Of a stretch of 64,000 nucleotides of DNA, positions 19,783-30,142 are shown piece by piece. The position numbers and the translations under genes were made by a program. Every line of letters begins with the position of its first letter. Position 1 is the stretch's first letter. This DNA is from Tolumonas auensis DSM 9187 (GTDB lineage: Bacteria > Pseudomonadota > Gammaproteobacteria > Enterobacterales > Aeromonadaceae), in contig NC_012691.1 in assembly GCF_000023065.1 (NCBI RefSeq), forward strand, positions 1,718,501 to 1,782,500, in the 5' to 3' direction. Under the pieces are notes generated by a model, which saw only the letters and a program-made list of their open reading frames with translations, did no database searches and had not been told where the DNA came from.

Positions 19783-20997
19783 TTAGCCTTTATATTTGCT
19801 GAATACCAACGTGGCGTTGGTGCCGCCGAAACCGAAGCTGTTTGACATCACAGTGTTCAGTTCTGCTTCTTCATATTCAGTAACGATTGGCAGACCTTCT
19901 GCTTTCGGGTCTAAAGTTTCAATGTTGATGCTTGGTGCAATAAAACCATTTTCCATCATCAGCAAGCTGTAGATAGCTTCATGAACACCAGCAGCGCCAA
20001 GAGCATGACCACTCATTGCTTTGGTTGCAGAGATCTTCGGAGCTTTATCGCCGAATACGTTATGAATAGCTTCCAGCTCTTTCACATCACCAACAGGTGT
20101 AGAAGTGCCGTGGGTATTCAGGTAATCGATTGGCGCAGCAACAGTCGACATGGCTTGTTGCATACAACGAACAGCGCCTTCACCTGATGGAGCAACCATG
20201 TCATAACCATCTGAAGTGGCACCGTAGCCGGTGATTTCAGCATAGATATGTGCGCCACGTGCCAATGCGTGTTCCAGTTCTTCGACAACAACGATACCGC
20301 CGCCACCAGAGATAACGAAACCATCACGGCCAGCGTCATAAGTACGGGAGGCTTTTTCCGGCGTGTCGTTATATTTGCTGGACAGTGCGCCCATCGCATC
20401 AAACTGCATAGCCAGTGTCCAATCCACTTCTTCACCACCACCGGCGAAAACGATGTCTTGTTTACCTAACTGGATCTGTTCCAGTGCGTTACCGATACAA
20501 TGTGATGACGTCGCACAGGCGGAACTAATGGAATAGTTGATGCCTTTGATTTTGAACGGCGTAGCCAGACATGCAGATGTAGTAGAAGACATAGTCCGTG
20601 GCACCATGTATGGGCCAACACGACGTACACCTTTTTCACGCAAAGTGTCACAAGCTTCGATCTGGTTTTTAGAAGACGCGCCACCTGAGCCAGCGACCAA
20701 ACCAGTGCGAGGATTTGAAACCATATCTTCGGTCAATTTGGCATCAGCGATTGCCTGCTGCATGGACAGATAAGCGTATGCTGCAGCGTCACCCATAAAA
20801 CGCAGTACTTTGCGATCAATCAGTTCAGCCACATCCAGCTTGATATTGCCCCATACACGGCTACGCAGACTGTGTTGTTCAAATTGATCTGAATAAGTAA
20901 TACCTGATTTACCCGCTTTCAATGAAGCCAGTACTTCAGCCGCGTTGTTGCCCAGACTAGAAACAATCCCGATACCGGTGATAACAGCTCTTCTCAT
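19783..20997 (-). CDS. fabB: 3-oxoacyl-[ACP] synthase I
   Basis: A 404-residue condensing enzyme for fatty-acid elongation, needed for the unsaturated branch. The Cys-His-His triad is visible: [14 protein letters not shown] (active-site Cys near 163), [11 protein letters not shown] and [16 protein letters not shown]. The start [10 protein letters not shown] matches the family, and the five-residue extension to 21012 does not. It has its own terminator and a candidate FadR site upstream, so it is probably a single-gene unit, divergent from mnmC. Confidence 0.96.
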   Translation of the reverse strand: MRRAVITGIGIVSSLGNNAAEVLASLKAGKSGITYSDQFEQHSLRSRVWGNIKLDVAELIDRKVLRFMGDAAAYAYLSMQQAIADAKLTEDMVSNPRTGLVAGSGGASSKNQIEACDTLREKGVRRVGPYMVPRTMSSTTSACLATPFKIKGINYSISSACATSSHCIGNALEQIQLGKQDIVFAGGGEEVDWTLAMQFDAMGALSSKYNDTPEKASRTYDAGRDGFVISGGGGIVVVEELEHALARGAHIYAEITGYGATSDGYDMVAPSGEGAVRCMQQAMSTVAAPIDYLNTHGTSTPVGDVKELEAIHNVFGDKAPKISATKAMSGHALGAAGVHEAIYSLLMMENGFIAPSINIETLDPKAEGLPIVTEYEEAELNTVMSNSFGFGGTNATLVFSKYKG

Positions 20998-21057
20998 TAA
21001 CTTAAGTTCCAATATGACTTATAAGACCTGGGTATAGTTTACCTGTTTTATCTCAAC

Positions 21058-21074
21058 AACTGGTCTGCTTTCCC
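21058..21074. promoter_or_regulatory. Candidate FadR site upstream of fabB
   Basis: AACTGGTCTG at 21058-21067 matches one half and the centre of the FadR operator (AACTGGTCNGACNNGTT-like); the second half is poor. It lies about 60 bases upstream of fabB, where FadR activates fabB in E. coli. This is inference from a partial match. Confidence 0.35.
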
Positions 21075-21116
21075 GTAAAATCCGCAGTACTTTTGTGAAT
21101 TAGTCGAGATTTTTTC

Positions 21117-23027
21117 ATGCAGACCTCGTTGCAAAACGCCAAATTAAGCTGGAATGAAGCTGGCGCTCCTATTTCAGACTCCTTTGGGGATGTATATTTT
21201 TCCAACGATAATGGCCTGCAGGAAACCCGGTATGTCTTCCTGAAACAGAATAAATTACAGGAACGCTGGTTAAATCATGACCATGATTTTTTTGTCATAG
21301 CCGAGACCGGATTTGGCACGGGGCTGAATTTTTTGGCTACCTGGCAGGCATTTCGGCACTACCGTGAAACAACCCCGGAGGGTAACGTTTCACGTCTGCA
21401 TTTTATCAGTTTTGAGAAGTTCCCTCTGACTCGGCAGGACTTAAAACAGGCATTAATGGCCTGGCCGGAATTGACGTCATTCAGTGAACAGTTAGTGACT
21501 GCCTACCCTTCTGCCATTCCGGGCTGCCAACGAGTACGGTTTGATAATGGATCTGTTGTATTGGATCTCTGGTTTGGTGATGTAAATGAATTACTCCCTC
21601 AGGTGTATACGCCAGCCGATGGATTAGTCGATGCCTGGTATCTGGATGGCTTTGCTCCCAGTAAAAATCCGGATATGTGGACAGATAACTTATTTGCGAA
21701 TTTATATCGGCTGAGCCGCCCTGAAGGAACACTGGCAACATTTACTGCAGCCGGATTTGTGCGGCGCGGACTCGCTGATGCCGGTTTCGCCATGTTGAGA
21801 GTTCGCGGGCATGGCAAAAAACGGCAGATGCTCACAGGACGTAGTCAGAAACAAACATCGCCCCAATCCCCGGATATAAAATCAGTCGTGATTGTTGGTG
21901 GTGGCATCGCGTCTGCCTGTCTGAGCTATTTACTGACTCAGCGTGGTTATCCGGTGGAATTATTCTGTGCCGATAAAGATGTCGCGCAAGCCGCTTCAGG
22001 AAATCCTCAGGGAGCCATTTATCCGTTATTACATAAACCGGATGACTCACTCTCACAATTCTTTGCGGCTGCATTCCATTTTTGCCGGCAATTAATCAAT
22101 GAAGTAAATTCGCAAAAATCAGTTTCTCATGACTGGTGTGGTGTATTGCTGAAGGCAATTGATGAAAAATCTTCACGTAAAATTGATGCATTATCCAGTT
22201 CCGGTTTTCCGGAGGAATTGATCTATCTTCTTGATGAAGGCGCACTCTTTCCTCACGGCGGCTGGGTTGCGCCGTCAGAATTGACTCAAATTCTGTTTCA
22301 ATTAGCAGCAGCCAGCGGTTTACTGACTCAGCACTATGAGTGCGGGATCACCTCGCTTCAAAAACAGCGGGATAGCTGGCGCCTCAGTAGTAAGGATGGT
22401 GAATCCTGGTCAGCATCGCAGGTTGTTTTAGCCAATGGTGCAGATATCGGTATTTTTGAGCAAACCAGAGAGTTACCCATCACACCGGTTCGCGGCCAGA
22501 TATCCCTGCTGCAATCTTCTGAATATGAAGAGATCAGCCCTTATGTTGTTTGTGGCGATGGCTACATCGTGCCGGCACATCAGGGGAAACAAGTAATAGG
22601 CGCGACTTATATCCGGCATGATAAAGATCGGACAGTAAGAGATGATGAGCATCTGGAAAACAAAGCTAAAATGCAAAAAACACTTTCCACAGATACCTCA
22701 TCATATCGGGTGATTGACGGACGAGCAGCTATCCGGGGCGTTACACGGGATCACTTGCCATTGGCTGGTGGACTACGTTCAGAAGAAAAACTCCGGAGCA
22801 CGTTAGATAACATAAGTAAATCCGGTTGGTTACCAGAAACAGATTCCGGATTATTTGTTTTAGCGGGTTTCGGTTCCCGAGGATTGTGCTCCGCACCACT
22901 GGCCGCTGAATTACTGGCTGCATTGTTACTACATGAACCACTTCCCTGTGTACTCTCGGTGCTGCAGGACATTGATCCACAGCGCCGCTGGTTAAAACCA
23001 CACTGGCGGAAAAGTCGGACCCTGTAA
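21117..23027 (+). CDS. mnmC: Bifunctional tRNA mnm5s2U biosynthesis protein MnmC
   Basis: A 636-residue fused enzyme for wobble-uridine modification. The N-terminal domain (about 1-240) is the SAM-dependent methyltransferase, with AETGFGTGLNFLATW and WYLDGFAPSKNPDMW. The C-terminal domain (about 258-630) is the FAD oxidoreductase that removes the carboxymethyl group, opening VVIVGGGIASACLSYLL and ending with LAGFGSRGLCSAPLAAELLA. It is divergent from fabB. Confidence 0.95.
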   Translation: MQTSLQNAKLSWNEAGAPISDSFGDVYFSNDNGLQETRYVFLKQNKLQERWLNHDHDFFVIAETGFGTGLNFLATWQAFRHYRETTPEGNVSRLHFISFEKFPLTRQDLKQALMAWPELTSFSEQLVTAYPSAIPGCQRVRFDNGSVVLDLWFGDVNELLPQVYTPADGLVDAWYLDGFAPSKNPDMWTDNLFANLYRLSRPEGTLATFTAAGFVRRGLADAGFAMLRVRGHGKKRQMLTGRSQKQTSPQSPDIKSVVIVGGGIASACLSYLLTQRGYPVELFCADKDVAQAASGNPQGAIYPLLHKPDDSLSQFFAAAFHFCRQLINEVNSQKSVSHDWCGVLLKAIDEKSSRKIDALSSSGFPEELIYLLDEGALFPHGGWVAPSELTQILFQLAAASGLLTQHYECGITSLQKQRDSWRLSSKDGESWSASQVVLANGADIGIFEQTRELPITPVRGQISLLQSSEYEEISPYVVCGDGYIVPAHQGKQVIGATYIRHDKDRTVRDDEHLENKAKMQKTLSTDTSSYRVIDGRAAIRGVTRDHLPLAGGLRSEEKLRSTLDNISKSGWLPETDSGLFVLAGFGSRGLCSAPLAAELLAALLLHEPLPCVLSVLQDIDPQRRWLKPHWRKSRTL

Positions 23028-23181
23028 TGAGGCCAAAACATGGCCGGATACTGCTGATTATTCACTGAAATTACGGCCATATTTTCAGCAAACGGAGCTA
23101 AATGACCTGACTTTGTAATAAAGGGCAGGTATAGTGCCCGCAGAAAATTAGACCCCAAATTTGCCTTTCAAGGGGGATCCC

Positions 23182-24129
23182 ATGATTACCGCCTACATGC
23201 TGCGTAATAAAGTTCTGGATGTTGTTCAGTTAACAACTCAGGACGTATTACCGCCCGATACTATCTGGCTGGATGCCTATAAGCCTGACGATGAAGAACG
23301 TGAATGGCTAAGTAGTCTATTTCTGGAAGAAGTTCCGGAAGAAGAAGAGCTGGATGAAATTGAAGCATCTGCGCGTTTCTACTGGGACACGGATGGTCTG
23401 CATATTTTATCTCTGTTCCCACAACGGATCGGTGGTGAAACCCGTGGTGTAAACATGTCGTTCACACTGCGTAATAACCTGCTGATCAGCTTCCGTGAAG
23501 AAGATATCGGGATTGTCCGCCTGCTACGACACTACATGCGTCACGATCGTGTTGAAATCGAAGATGCTATGGACATCCTGCTTGAACTGATGGATCTGAA
23601 AGTCGAATATCTGTCTGACCTGATCGAGGATGGATATACCACGCTGGAAGAAACATCTGAGCTTGTTCTCAGCGATGAACAAATTCATGAGATGTTACAG
23701 GAATTGATGGAGCAGGAAGAGACGAACAGTCAGATCCGTCTTGCATTGCACGATACCCGACGTGCATTGCGTTTCCTGCGCCGAACCGTTCGCCAGCAGC
23801 TGTTATCTGAACAGAAAAAGACCATTGATGAAGTGCTGCACGATATCGAATCACTGTTGCCACACACGCAGTTCCTGTTCGATAAAATCAACTTCCAGTT
23901 GGAAGTTGCAATGGGCTTTACCAACCTGCAACAGAACAAGGTTATTAAAATCTTCTCCGTTGCCGCGGTTGTATTTCTGCCGCCGACACTGATTGCCAGT
24001 GTGTACGGTATGAACTTTGACATTATGCCTGAATTACATTGGCAATTTGGTTATCTGGTTTCGATCGGCATGATGCTGGCATCTGCTTTTGGTACCTATT
24101 TCTTCTTCCGGAAGAAAGGCTGGTTGTAA
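23182..24129 (+). CDS. corA: CorA magnesium/cobalt transporter
   Basis: A 315-residue CorA family channel. A large acidic, helical cytoplasmic N-terminal domain is followed by two C-terminal membrane helices. The hallmark YGMNF selectivity motif sits at the end of the first (about 275-279). The pentamer takes up Mg2+ along the membrane potential. ATG at 23182 has an AAGGGGG ribosome site 7 bases upstream, which decides against the upstream TTG at 23161. Confidence 0.94.
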   Translation: MITAYMLRNKVLDVVQLTTQDVLPPDTIWLDAYKPDDEEREWLSSLFLEEVPEEEELDEIEASARFYWDTDGLHILSLFPQRIGGETRGVNMSFTLRNNLLISFREEDIGIVRLLRHYMRHDRVEIEDAMDILLELMDLKVEYLSDLIEDGYTTLEETSELVLSDEQIHEMLQELMEQEETNSQIRLALHDTRRALRFLRRTVRQQLLSEQKKTIDEVLHDIESLLPHTQFLFDKINFQLEVAMGFTNLQQNKVIKIFSVAAVVFLPPTLIASVYGMNFDIMPELHWQFGYLVSIGMMLASAFGTYFFFRKKGWL

Positions 24130-24148
24130 TTCCCGGAATATAAAAATT

Positions 24149-24179
24149 AGTGGCACCGATAAATCACACCGGTGCCACT
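24149..24179. terminator. Hairpin terminator after corA
   Basis: AGTGGCACCG (24149-24158) pairs with CGGTGCCACT (24170-24179) around an 11-base loop. It lies between the convergent corA and DUF2789 genes. Confidence 0.8.
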
Positions 24180-24202
24180 CTCTCATTCCCTACACATTTA
24201 TC

Positions 24203-24442
24203 TCACTTTGCCGAAGCAGCTAATAACGTTGCTAATGTATCCGCCGCCTCTGCCCACTCTGCATCATCAGTAAATGCCTGTTGTAACAGATCAACCTGTG
24301 ATGCACTCCAGAATGGTGCATCCAGTAATGCCATTCCCTCAGTAAGCGGATGAGATTCAATAAACCGCAGAATGCTCGGTTCATCATTTGCTAATCCCAG
24401 CTGACTAAATAAAGCCGCAAGGTCATGTGTTCCAATGTCCAT
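24203..24442 (-). CDS. DUF2789 family protein
   Basis: A 79-residue acidic protein, [18 protein letters not shown] then [20 protein letters not shown]. This pattern matches DUF2789, a small family of unknown function in gammaproteobacteria. An ATG three codons upstream (24451) is an alternative start. It is a single gene between corA (convergent) and fumC (divergent). No catalytic residues are evident. Confidence 0.7.
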   Translation of the reverse strand: MDIGTHDLAALFSQLGLANDEPSILRFIESHPLTEGMALLDAPFWSASQVDLLQQAFTDDAEWAEAADTLATLLAASAK

Positions 24443-24537
24443 TTCAGGCAACCCTCGCTGATAGGAACTATTATCATTATAGAAGAATTATCCCTCGTAC
24501 AGCGATTATCTGCGGGACATTGAATAGGAATATAACT

Positions 24538-25944
24538 ATGACCGGACTACGTTATGAAACTGATTCAATGGGGAGCATCCCGGTTCCGGCAGATAAATAC
24601 TGGGGGGCACAAACACAGCGTTCCATTGAGCATTTTCCGATCGGCGTTAACCGTTTTCGTTGGGAACGCCCTATGATCCGTGCACTGGGAATATTGAAAT
24701 TAGCAGCAGCCAAAGCCAATGCTGAGTTAGGGACGTTGCCAGGGACGATTGCCGATCCGATAGAACAGGCAGCTCAAGAGGTGGTTGACGGTAAATTAGA
24801 TGAACATTTCCCGCTGGTAGTCTTTCAGACCGGGTCAGGCACGCAATCAAACATGAATGCCAATGAAGTAATCGCAAACCGGGCCATTGAAATATGCGGA
24901 GGTGAAATTGGCAGTAAAAAACCCATTCACCCCAATGATCATGTGAATTGTGGTCAGTCATCAAATGATACGTTTCCTACTGCTATGTATATAGCCGTCA
25001 TTGAAGAGCTGGAACAACAATTAATTCCTGTGATCGGGCATCTTAAACAAACGCTTGATGCTAAAGCGGTGGCTTACGCCAATATAGTCAAAACGGGCAG
25101 AACCCATCTTCAGGATGCAACGCCCATTACACTGGGCCAGGAAATCAGTGCCTGGGTAGCACAACTTGATTTCGCGTTAGCAGGGATTCAGGCCAGCAAA
25201 GCCGGTGTACTTGAATTAGCCATCGGTGGCACCGCGGTCGGAACCGGATTAAATGCTCACCCTGAATTCGGTGAACGAACAGCCGCTTATATTGCCAGTA
25301 TTACCGGTTATCCATTTCACGCGGCAGATAATAAATTCTTTGCCCTGTCAGCGCATGATGCATTGGTTCAGGCATCGGCTGCATTACGTACGCTGGCTGG
25401 TGCGTTGATGAAAATAGCGAATGATGTGCGTTGGCTGGCCAGTGGCCCCCGTTGCGGAATTGGTGAGTTAGTCATTCCGGAGAACGAGCCGGGCTCTTCT
25501 ATTATGCCAGGGAAAGTAAACCCGACCCAATGTGAAGCGCTGACCATGGTTTGCGTACAGGTTTTTGGTAATGATGCTGCGGTCGCATTTGCGGGAAGTC
25601 AGGGGAATTTCCAACTGAATGTTTATAAACCTGTGATGGTACATAACGTGCTGGAAAGCATCCATTTATTGGCTGATTCTTGCCGGGCGTTTGATGAACA
25701 CTGCGCAAGTGGAATTGAACCTAATCTAGCGCGAATTGAAGAACATCTGGCTGATAATTTAATGCTGGTGACGGCATTGAATAAACATATTGGTTATGAC
25801 AAGGCAGCAATGATTGCAAAAACGGCACATCATCAGGGATTGCGTTTACGTGAGGCAGCGATAGCTTCGGGTTATCTTACTGCAGAAGAGTTCGATCTTT
25901 GGATTTCACCATTGGAAATGGCTGAGCCGCATAAACACAAGTAG
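24538..25944 (+). CDS. fumC: Class II fumarate hydratase
   Basis: A 468-residue fumarase (fumarate to L-malate, TCA cycle), oxygen-stable and iron-free. The superfamily signature [15 protein letters not shown] lies at about 318-332. [17 protein letters not shown] and [11 protein letters not shown] are the other active-site segments. The start [12 protein letters not shown] matches the family, and the 37-residue upstream frame does not. It is transcribed alone and ends in a terminator hairpin. Confidence 0.95.
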   Translation: MTGLRYETDSMGSIPVPADKYWGAQTQRSIEHFPIGVNRFRWERPMIRALGILKLAAAKANAELGTLPGTIADPIEQAAQEVVDGKLDEHFPLVVFQTGSGTQSNMNANEVIANRAIEICGGEIGSKKPIHPNDHVNCGQSSNDTFPTAMYIAVIEELEQQLIPVIGHLKQTLDAKAVAYANIVKTGRTHLQDATPITLGQEISAWVAQLDFALAGIQASKAGVLELAIGGTAVGTGLNAHPEFGERTAAYIASITGYPFHAADNKFFALSAHDALVQASAALRTLAGALMKIANDVRWLASGPRCGIGELVIPENEPGSSIMPGKVNPTQCEALTMVCVQVFGNDAAVAFAGSQGNFQLNVYKPVMVHNVLESIHLLADSCRAFDEHCASGIEPNLARIEEHLADNLMLVTALNKHIGYDKAAMIAKTAHHQGLRLREAAIASGYLTAEEFDLWISPLEMAEPHKHK

Positions 25945-25952
25945 TAAAAATA

Positions 25953-25980
25953 ATTGTCCGGAGGGATTTCTCCGGACAAT
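25953..25980. terminator. Bidirectional terminator between fumC and hisP-like gene
   Basis: ATTGTCCGGAG (25953-25963), loop GGATTT, CTCCGGACAAT (25970-25980). It is a perfect 11-bp stem between convergent genes, with A/T runs on both sides. Confidence 0.88.
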
Positions 25981-25994
25981 ATTAAAATTAAGTG

Positions 25995-26768
25995 TTACTT
26001 CAGCGAACCGGATAGAAACTGTTTCAGACGCTCACTTTTCGGATTACCTAGTACATCATCCGGATGGCCTTCTTCTTCAATTTTCCCCTGATGCAGGAAA
26101 ATCACGTGATTCGAAACATTCCGGGCGAACCCCATTTCATGGGTTACGACCACCATGGTTTTGCCTTCTTCCGCAAGCTTTTGCATGATCTTCAGCACTT
26201 CGCCAACCAGTTCCGGATCTAACGCTGAAGTCGGTTCATCAAACAGCAGTACTTCCGGCTCCATCGCTAATGCACGGGCAATGGATACACGCTGTTGTTG
26301 TCCACCTGATAAATGCGCCGGATACTTGGCTCTGGCTCTTTCATCAATACCCACTTTTTCCAGATACTGAATGGCCTTGGCTTTTGCTTCTTCTTTATCC
26401 ATCCCTAATACTTTGATCGGCGCAGCCATAACGTTTTCTAAAACCGTCATATGGCTCCACAAGTTAAAGTGCTGGAAAACCATCGTTAGTTTGGTCCGGA
26501 GTAACTGCAGCTCTTTTTGATCGACAACGTTTAGCTGACCATCGGAATCCATCGTCATATGGATTTCTTTACCATTAACGAAAATGGAACCGGCACTCGG
26601 TTTCTCCAGAAAATTCAGGCAACGTAAAAAAGTACTTTTACCTGAACCGGATGAACCGATGATACTGATCACATCACCGGCCTTTGCGCATAAAGACACA
26701 CCTTTAATAACTTCATGCTGGCCATATTTTTTATGCAGATCGTTTACAGCCAATTTGTAATTGTGCAT
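25995..26768 (-). CDS. hisP: Basic amino-acid ABC transporter ATPase (HisP-like)
   Basis: A 257-residue ABC ATPase. Walker [10 protein letters not shown] (about 38-46), signature [10 protein letters not shown], Walker [12 protein letters not shown] and the switch His in [12 protein letters not shown] are all intact. The closest recognisable type is HisP of the histidine/lysine/arginine importer, supported by adjacent HisQ/HisM-like permeases and a HisJ/ArgT-like binding protein. Substrate is inferred from those partners. It is the last gene of the leftward cluster. Confidence 0.85.
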   Translation of the reverse strand: MHNYKLAVNDLHKKYGQHEVIKGVSLCAKAGDVISIIGSSGSGKSTFLRCLNFLEKPSAGSIFVNGKEIHMTMDSDGQLNVVDQKELQLLRTKLTMVFQHFNLWSHMTVLENVMAAPIKVLGMDKEEAKAKAIQYLEKVGIDERARAKYPAHLSGGQQQRVSIARALAMEPEVLLFDEPTSALDPELVGEVLKIMQKLAEEGKTMVVVTHEMGFARNVSNHVIFLHQGKIEEEGHPDDVLGNPKSERLKQFLSGSLK

Positions 26769-26792
26769 TTCATAACCTTTCTAAAATGAATC

Positions 26793-27509
26793 TTAATGCG
26801 CAGACTGTGGTCTCAGATGTTTCAGCCAGCGTTTTTCAGCCAGACGGAACAGGCCAACCAGCAGGAAAGAGATAATCAGATAAATCGCTGCCGCAGTACC
26901 AAATGCGTGAAACGACTTATACGTTGCAGCATTCACATCCCGGGCTATTTTCAGGATATCCGGTACCGTCGCCGTGAATGCCAGCGAGGTCGCATGCAAC
27001 ATCAGAATGACTTCATTGCTGTAAGCCGGTAAGGCACGACGCAATGCTGAAGGAATAATGATGCTGCGATAAAGTGTAAAACCAGAGAAGCCGTAAGCCC
27101 GGGCTGCTTCAATTTCACCATGCGGGATCGCTCGGATCGCGCCGGCCAGCATTTCCGTTGTATAGGCACAGGTATTCAACGCTAATGCCAGCACAGTGCA
27201 ATTAAAGCCGCTCCGGAAAAACAGGTTCAGAAAGTCGACATCCTTAACAATACTTAATGTATATACACCGGAATAGAATACCAGCAGCTGCACATACAGC
27301 GGTGTACCGCGGAAGATATAGGTATAGAACCATACCGGCATCCAGAGCGCTTTTTTCTGCGATACACGGGCAATCGACATCGGCAATGCCAGCATAAACC
27401 CGAATACCAGTGACAACACTAACAACCACATGGTGACAGCTACGCCGGTAAAGCGATAACCATCACTCCACAAAAAAGCCTTACCATACTGCATCAGGAT
27501 TTCAATCAT
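26793..27509 (-). CDS. hisM: Basic amino-acid ABC transporter permease (HisM-like)
   Basis: A 238-residue inner-membrane permease with about five helices. The coupling loop that contacts the ATPase is visible as EIEAARAYGFSGFTLYRSII. It overlaps hisQ by 4 bases and precedes the ATPase gene by 24, as in the his/arg importer operons. It pairs with the HisQ-like protein to form the translocation pore. Confidence 0.85.
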   Translation of the reverse strand: MIEILMQYGKAFLWSDGYRFTGVAVTMWLLVLSLVFGFMLALPMSIARVSQKKALWMPVWFYTYIFRGTPLYVQLLVFYSGVYTLSIVKDVDFLNLFFRSGFNCTVLALALNTCAYTTEMLAGAIRAIPHGEIEAARAYGFSGFTLYRSIIIPSALRRALPAYSNEVILMLHATSLAFTATVPDILKIARDVNAATYKSFHAFGTAAAIYLIISFLLVGLFRLAEKRWLKHLRPQSAH

Positions 27510-28192
27510 AGTTCAGCACTCCGGACACCCATTGAATAGCGACGTTCCAGCCAAAGCAAAACCAGATTCGACACAGTCGTGAAAATCAAATAAACCACGG
27601 CAGCAACAATCGTGAAATAGAAAAACTGATAAGTTCCCTTCCCTGCATTCTGGGTTGCTTTAACCACATCGGACAACCCGATAATCGAAACCAGGGCGGT
27701 TGCCTTCAATGTAACTTGCCAGTTATTAGCAATGCCGGGTAATGCAAAACGCATCAACTGAGGGAAAAGGATATAGCGGAATGCCTGCCACGGCGAGAAG
27801 CCATACGCCACTCCAGCTTCAAGCTGACCTTTAGGCACCATTAAATAAGCACCACGGAATGTCTCCGTAAAGTAGGCACCATAGATAAAACCAATCGTGA
27901 TCACACCGGCAGCAAATGGATCAATATTGAGTTGGGCGATACCCAATGACTCAGTAATACCATTCACCACAATCTGCAGACCATAAAATATCAGCAGCAT
28001 CAGCACCAGATCAGGCACGCCCCGGATCAGAGTGGTATAAATGCCGGACAGTAATCTCGCCAACTTACTTTGCGATGATTTTGCCGCAGCACCTATTAAT
28101 CCCAGCAGAAAAGAGAGCGCGACCGAAAGCAGTGCCTGCTCTATCGTCACCAGAGCTCCGTCGAAAATAATGGAGCCATACCCATACAGCAT
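27506..28192 (-). CDS. hisQ: Basic amino-acid ABC transporter permease (HisQ-like)
   Basis: A 228-residue permease with a start (MLYGYGSIIFDGALVTIEQALLS) typical of HisQ/ArtQ and the EAA coupling loop QLEAGVAYGFSPWQAFRYI. It overlaps hisM by 4 bases (translational coupling). A hairpin lies between it and the upstream binding-protein gene, consistent with lower expression of the membrane parts. Confidence 0.85.
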   Translation of the reverse strand: MLYGYGSIIFDGALVTIEQALLSVALSFLLGLIGAAAKSSQSKLARLLSGIYTTLIRGVPDLVLMLLIFYGLQIVVNGITESLGIAQLNIDPFAAGVITIGFIYGAYFTETFRGAYLMVPKGQLEAGVAYGFSPWQAFRYILFPQLMRFALPGIANNWQVTLKATALVSIIGLSDVVKATQNAGKGTYQFFYFTIVAAVVYLIFTTVSNLVLLWLERRYSMGVRSAEL

Positions 28193-28228
28193 AACGATAT
28201 ACCTGATTTATTTTGAAACTGAAAAACA

Positions 28229-28256
28229 ACGAGGCTCCTCATCCGAAGAGCCTCGT
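28229..28256 (-). terminator. Intra-operon hairpin downstream of the binding-protein gene
   Basis: ACGAGGCTC (28229-28237) pairs with GAGCCTCGT (28248-28256) around a 10-base loop. It lies between the binding-protein stop and hisQ. Such hairpins commonly act as partial terminators or mRNA stabilisers so the soluble protein is made in excess. Confidence 0.7.
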
Positions 28257-28282
28257 CATCAAATAACAGTTAACGCGAAGCG

Positions 28283-29062
28283 TTATTCACCGTATATGTT
28301 GAATTTAAAATACTTTTTAGCCAGTTGGTCGTAAGTACCATCTTTGCGCATATCAGCCAGTGTTTTGTTCAGTGCATCTTTCAATGCGCCGTCTTCTTTA
28401 CGTACACCGATACCAGCACCAACACCGAAGTATTTCTCGTCGTTAATTTCAGGGCCAGAATATTCAAACTGTTCGCCCTGCGGTTTGTTCAGGAAGCTCT
28501 CACCTGCAGTCACAGCATCCTGGAATGCGGTATCAATACGGCCAGAGACCAGATCCGCATACACCAGATCCTGATTCTGGTAAGCTACCAGTTCAACGCC
28601 TTTGCTCTGCCAGTTATCTTTAGCATAAGTTTCAGCAGTAGTACCCTGCATCACACCCACACGTTTACCTTGCAATGATTCAGCTGTTGGCTGAATACCT
28701 GAACCTTTTGCTGACACCAAACGAGCCGGAGTACCATACAGTTTATTGGTGAAATCAATTTCCTGCATACGTTGTTCTGTAATAGACATTGCAGACAGGA
28801 TGGCATCGATTTTCTTCGCTTTCAGCGATGGGATCAGGCCGTCGAAATCACTTTCAACCCACTCACATTTGGCTTGCAGACGTTTACACATCTCATTGCC
28901 TAAATCGATATCAAAACCAGTCAGGGAACCATCAGCCGCTTTCACTTCAAATGGTGCATAACCAGGTTCTACGCCAAAACGTATCTCTTTAATTTCCGCC
29001 GCATTTACATTTACAGCAAAAGCGAGAGCAGCGAACTGCATGACTTTGCGAAAGTTCTTCAT
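28283..29062 (-). CDS. argT: Periplasmic Lys/Arg/Orn/His-binding protein (ArgT/HisJ-like)
   Basis: A 259-residue solute-binding protein of family 3. A signal peptide (about 1-21, cleaved near VNA/AEI) precedes the two-lobe fold. [19 protein letters not shown], with the paired cysteines found in HisJ/ArgT, and [14 protein letters not shown], a ligand-contact segment, are visible. It delivers basic amino acids to the HisQMP-like membrane complex encoded downstream. Distinguishing ArgT from HisJ by eye is not possible. Confidence 0.82.
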   Translation of the reverse strand: MKNFRKVMQFAALAFAVNVNAAEIKEIRFGVEPGYAPFEVKAADGSLTGFDIDLGNEMCKRLQAKCEWVESDFDGLIPSLKAKKIDAILSAMSITEQRMQEIDFTNKLYGTPARLVSAKGSGIQPTAESLQGKRVGVMQGTTAETYAKDNWQSKGVELVAYQNQDLVYADLVSGRIDTAFQDAVTAGESFLNKPQGEQFEYSGPEINDEKYFGVGAGIGVRKEDGALKDALNKTLADMRKDGTYDQLAKKYFKFNIYGE

Positions 29063-29183
29063 CTTTATTCCTATTCTTAGTGATCAGTCCCGGAATGCAC
29101 GCATCATCAGCCTTGATCGTGCCACATAAAAATCTTATCAAAAGAATGCCACAAACAAAATCTTCTGCATCCCATTTATTTCG

Positions 29184-29206
29184 CAGAATTAAATATATTT
29201 ATTCAG
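29184..29206. promoter_or_regulatory. Candidate ArgR box upstream of the binding-protein gene
   Basis: GAATTAAATATATTTATTC (29186-29204) is an imperfect AT-rich palindrome resembling the TNTGAATWWWWATTCANW ArgR box. It lies about 125-145 bases upstream of the argT/hisJ-like start. The match is partial and the role is inferred from the transporter's likely substrate. Confidence 0.3.
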
Positions 29207-29289
29207 AATCACTGTCTTAATATGACATTAGCCTGCAAATTGGCAGCTATCTATGCAATTACAGTAGTACAATCGACTGTCAGACCGGC

Positions 29290-29841
29290 TCATACACCGT
29301 AACGGGCACGATCTGTAGCGATGTAAAGCAGCGCCATGATCGTCAGACTATCGGTGATGATCCCCTGCTGAATCATTCGCAATAATTCATCAAAAGTATG
29401 CAATTCGACCAGGATGTCTTCTGTGTCTTCAAGTTCCTGTTTACCAGCTTCTAGTTGGCGGGCAATAAACAAGGCGCCACACTCATTAGTTACAGAGTTA
29501 GAAAGATAGAAATTTGTCAGTAAAGGTTCTATCTCTCCCGCGGTATACCCGGTTTCCTCTTGCAGTTCCCGCGTAGCGGTCTGTTGCCAGTCTTCACCTT
29601 GCGGAGCACCACCTTCCGGAATTTCCAGTGAACTCTGATTACCAATGGCATAGCGGGTCTGTCGCACCATCACGATCCGGCCATCATCAAGCACCGGAAC
29701 GACACCAACCGCCCGGTTTTTAAACTCAACCACACCGTATTGTGCCGGACTGCCCATCGGGGTCAGAACGTCATCATGACGGACTTTGATCCAGGGCGTT
29801 TCAAATACCACTTTTGATTTTAATGTCATCCAGATACTCAT
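29290..29841 (-). CDS. NUDIX hydrolase (ADP-ribose pyrophosphatase-like)
   Basis: A 183-residue NUDIX protein with a complete Nudix box (G-x5-E-x7-REL-x-EE-x-G) at about 78-100, around TRELQEETGY. A preceding strand region KNRAVGVVPVLDDGRIVMVRQ is typical of ADP-ribose/nucleotide-sugar pyrophosphatases. The GAGGAA site upstream supports the first ATG. Substrate cannot be fixed from sequence alone. It is monocistronic and divergent from arfA across a 75-base gap. Confidence 0.82.
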   Translation of the reverse strand: MSIWMTLKSKVVFETPWIKVRHDDVLTPMGSPAQYGVVEFKNRAVGVVPVLDDGRIVMVRQTRYAIGNQSSLEIPEGGAPQGEDWQQTATRELQEETGYTAGEIEPLLTNFYLSNSVTNECGALFIARQLEAGKQELEDTEDILVELHTFDELLRMIQQGIITDSLTIMALLYIATDRARYGV

Positions 29842-29916
29842 ATATTCCTCATGAGTTTTACTTGTTCGCTTTAATGGAAACGTTCATAATTTGCACAATT
29901 TCAACAGGAGGTCCCG

Positions 29917-30108
29917 ATGAAGTCGAAAACATCACATACCGGATATCAGCATCAACGCGGTGCTATTACCGACAATCATTTACAAGCGCTGGTCACTGAC
30001 AAATTATTCCGCAGCCGTGTGGAAGAGAATATTAAAGGAAAAGGTAGTTATCGTCGCCATGCGAAACACCGTCGGCAAGACGAGTTCAGCTTAAAAATTG
30101 CTGCCTAG
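29917..30108 (+). CDS. arfA: Alternative ribosome-rescue factor ArfA
   Basis: A 63-residue basic protein matching ArfA. After the tail [13 protein letters not shown] comes [18 protein letters not shown], then [20 protein letters not shown], including the conserved [10 protein letters not shown] block that enters the mRNA channel. ArfA recruits RF2 to ribosomes stalled on non-stop mRNA when tmRNA is overwhelmed. A strong AGGAGG site precedes the start. The hydrophobic C-terminal tail of E. coli ArfA is missing; here the protein ends SLKIAA. A hairpin spans the stop codon (see the separate entry), consistent with tmRNA-dependent control. Confidence 0.88.
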   Translation: MKSKTSHTGYQHQRGAITDNHLQALVTDKLFRSRVEENIKGKGSYRRHAKHRRQDEFSLKIAA

Positions 30109-30124
30109 TTGTTTTTAAACTGAA
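30085..30124 (+). promoter_or_regulatory. Hairpin spanning the arfA stop codon
   Basis: TTCAGCTTAAAAA (30085-30097) pairs with TTTTTAAACTGAA (30112-30124) with one C-A mismatch. The 14-base loop contains the TAG stop (30106-30108). In E. coli an RNase III-cleaved or terminating hairpin near the arfA end makes the mRNA non-stop, so that tmRNA tags the product for degradation. The position here fits that mechanism. Confidence 0.6.
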
Positions 30125-30142
30125 TTTGTCTCTGCTCACTAA

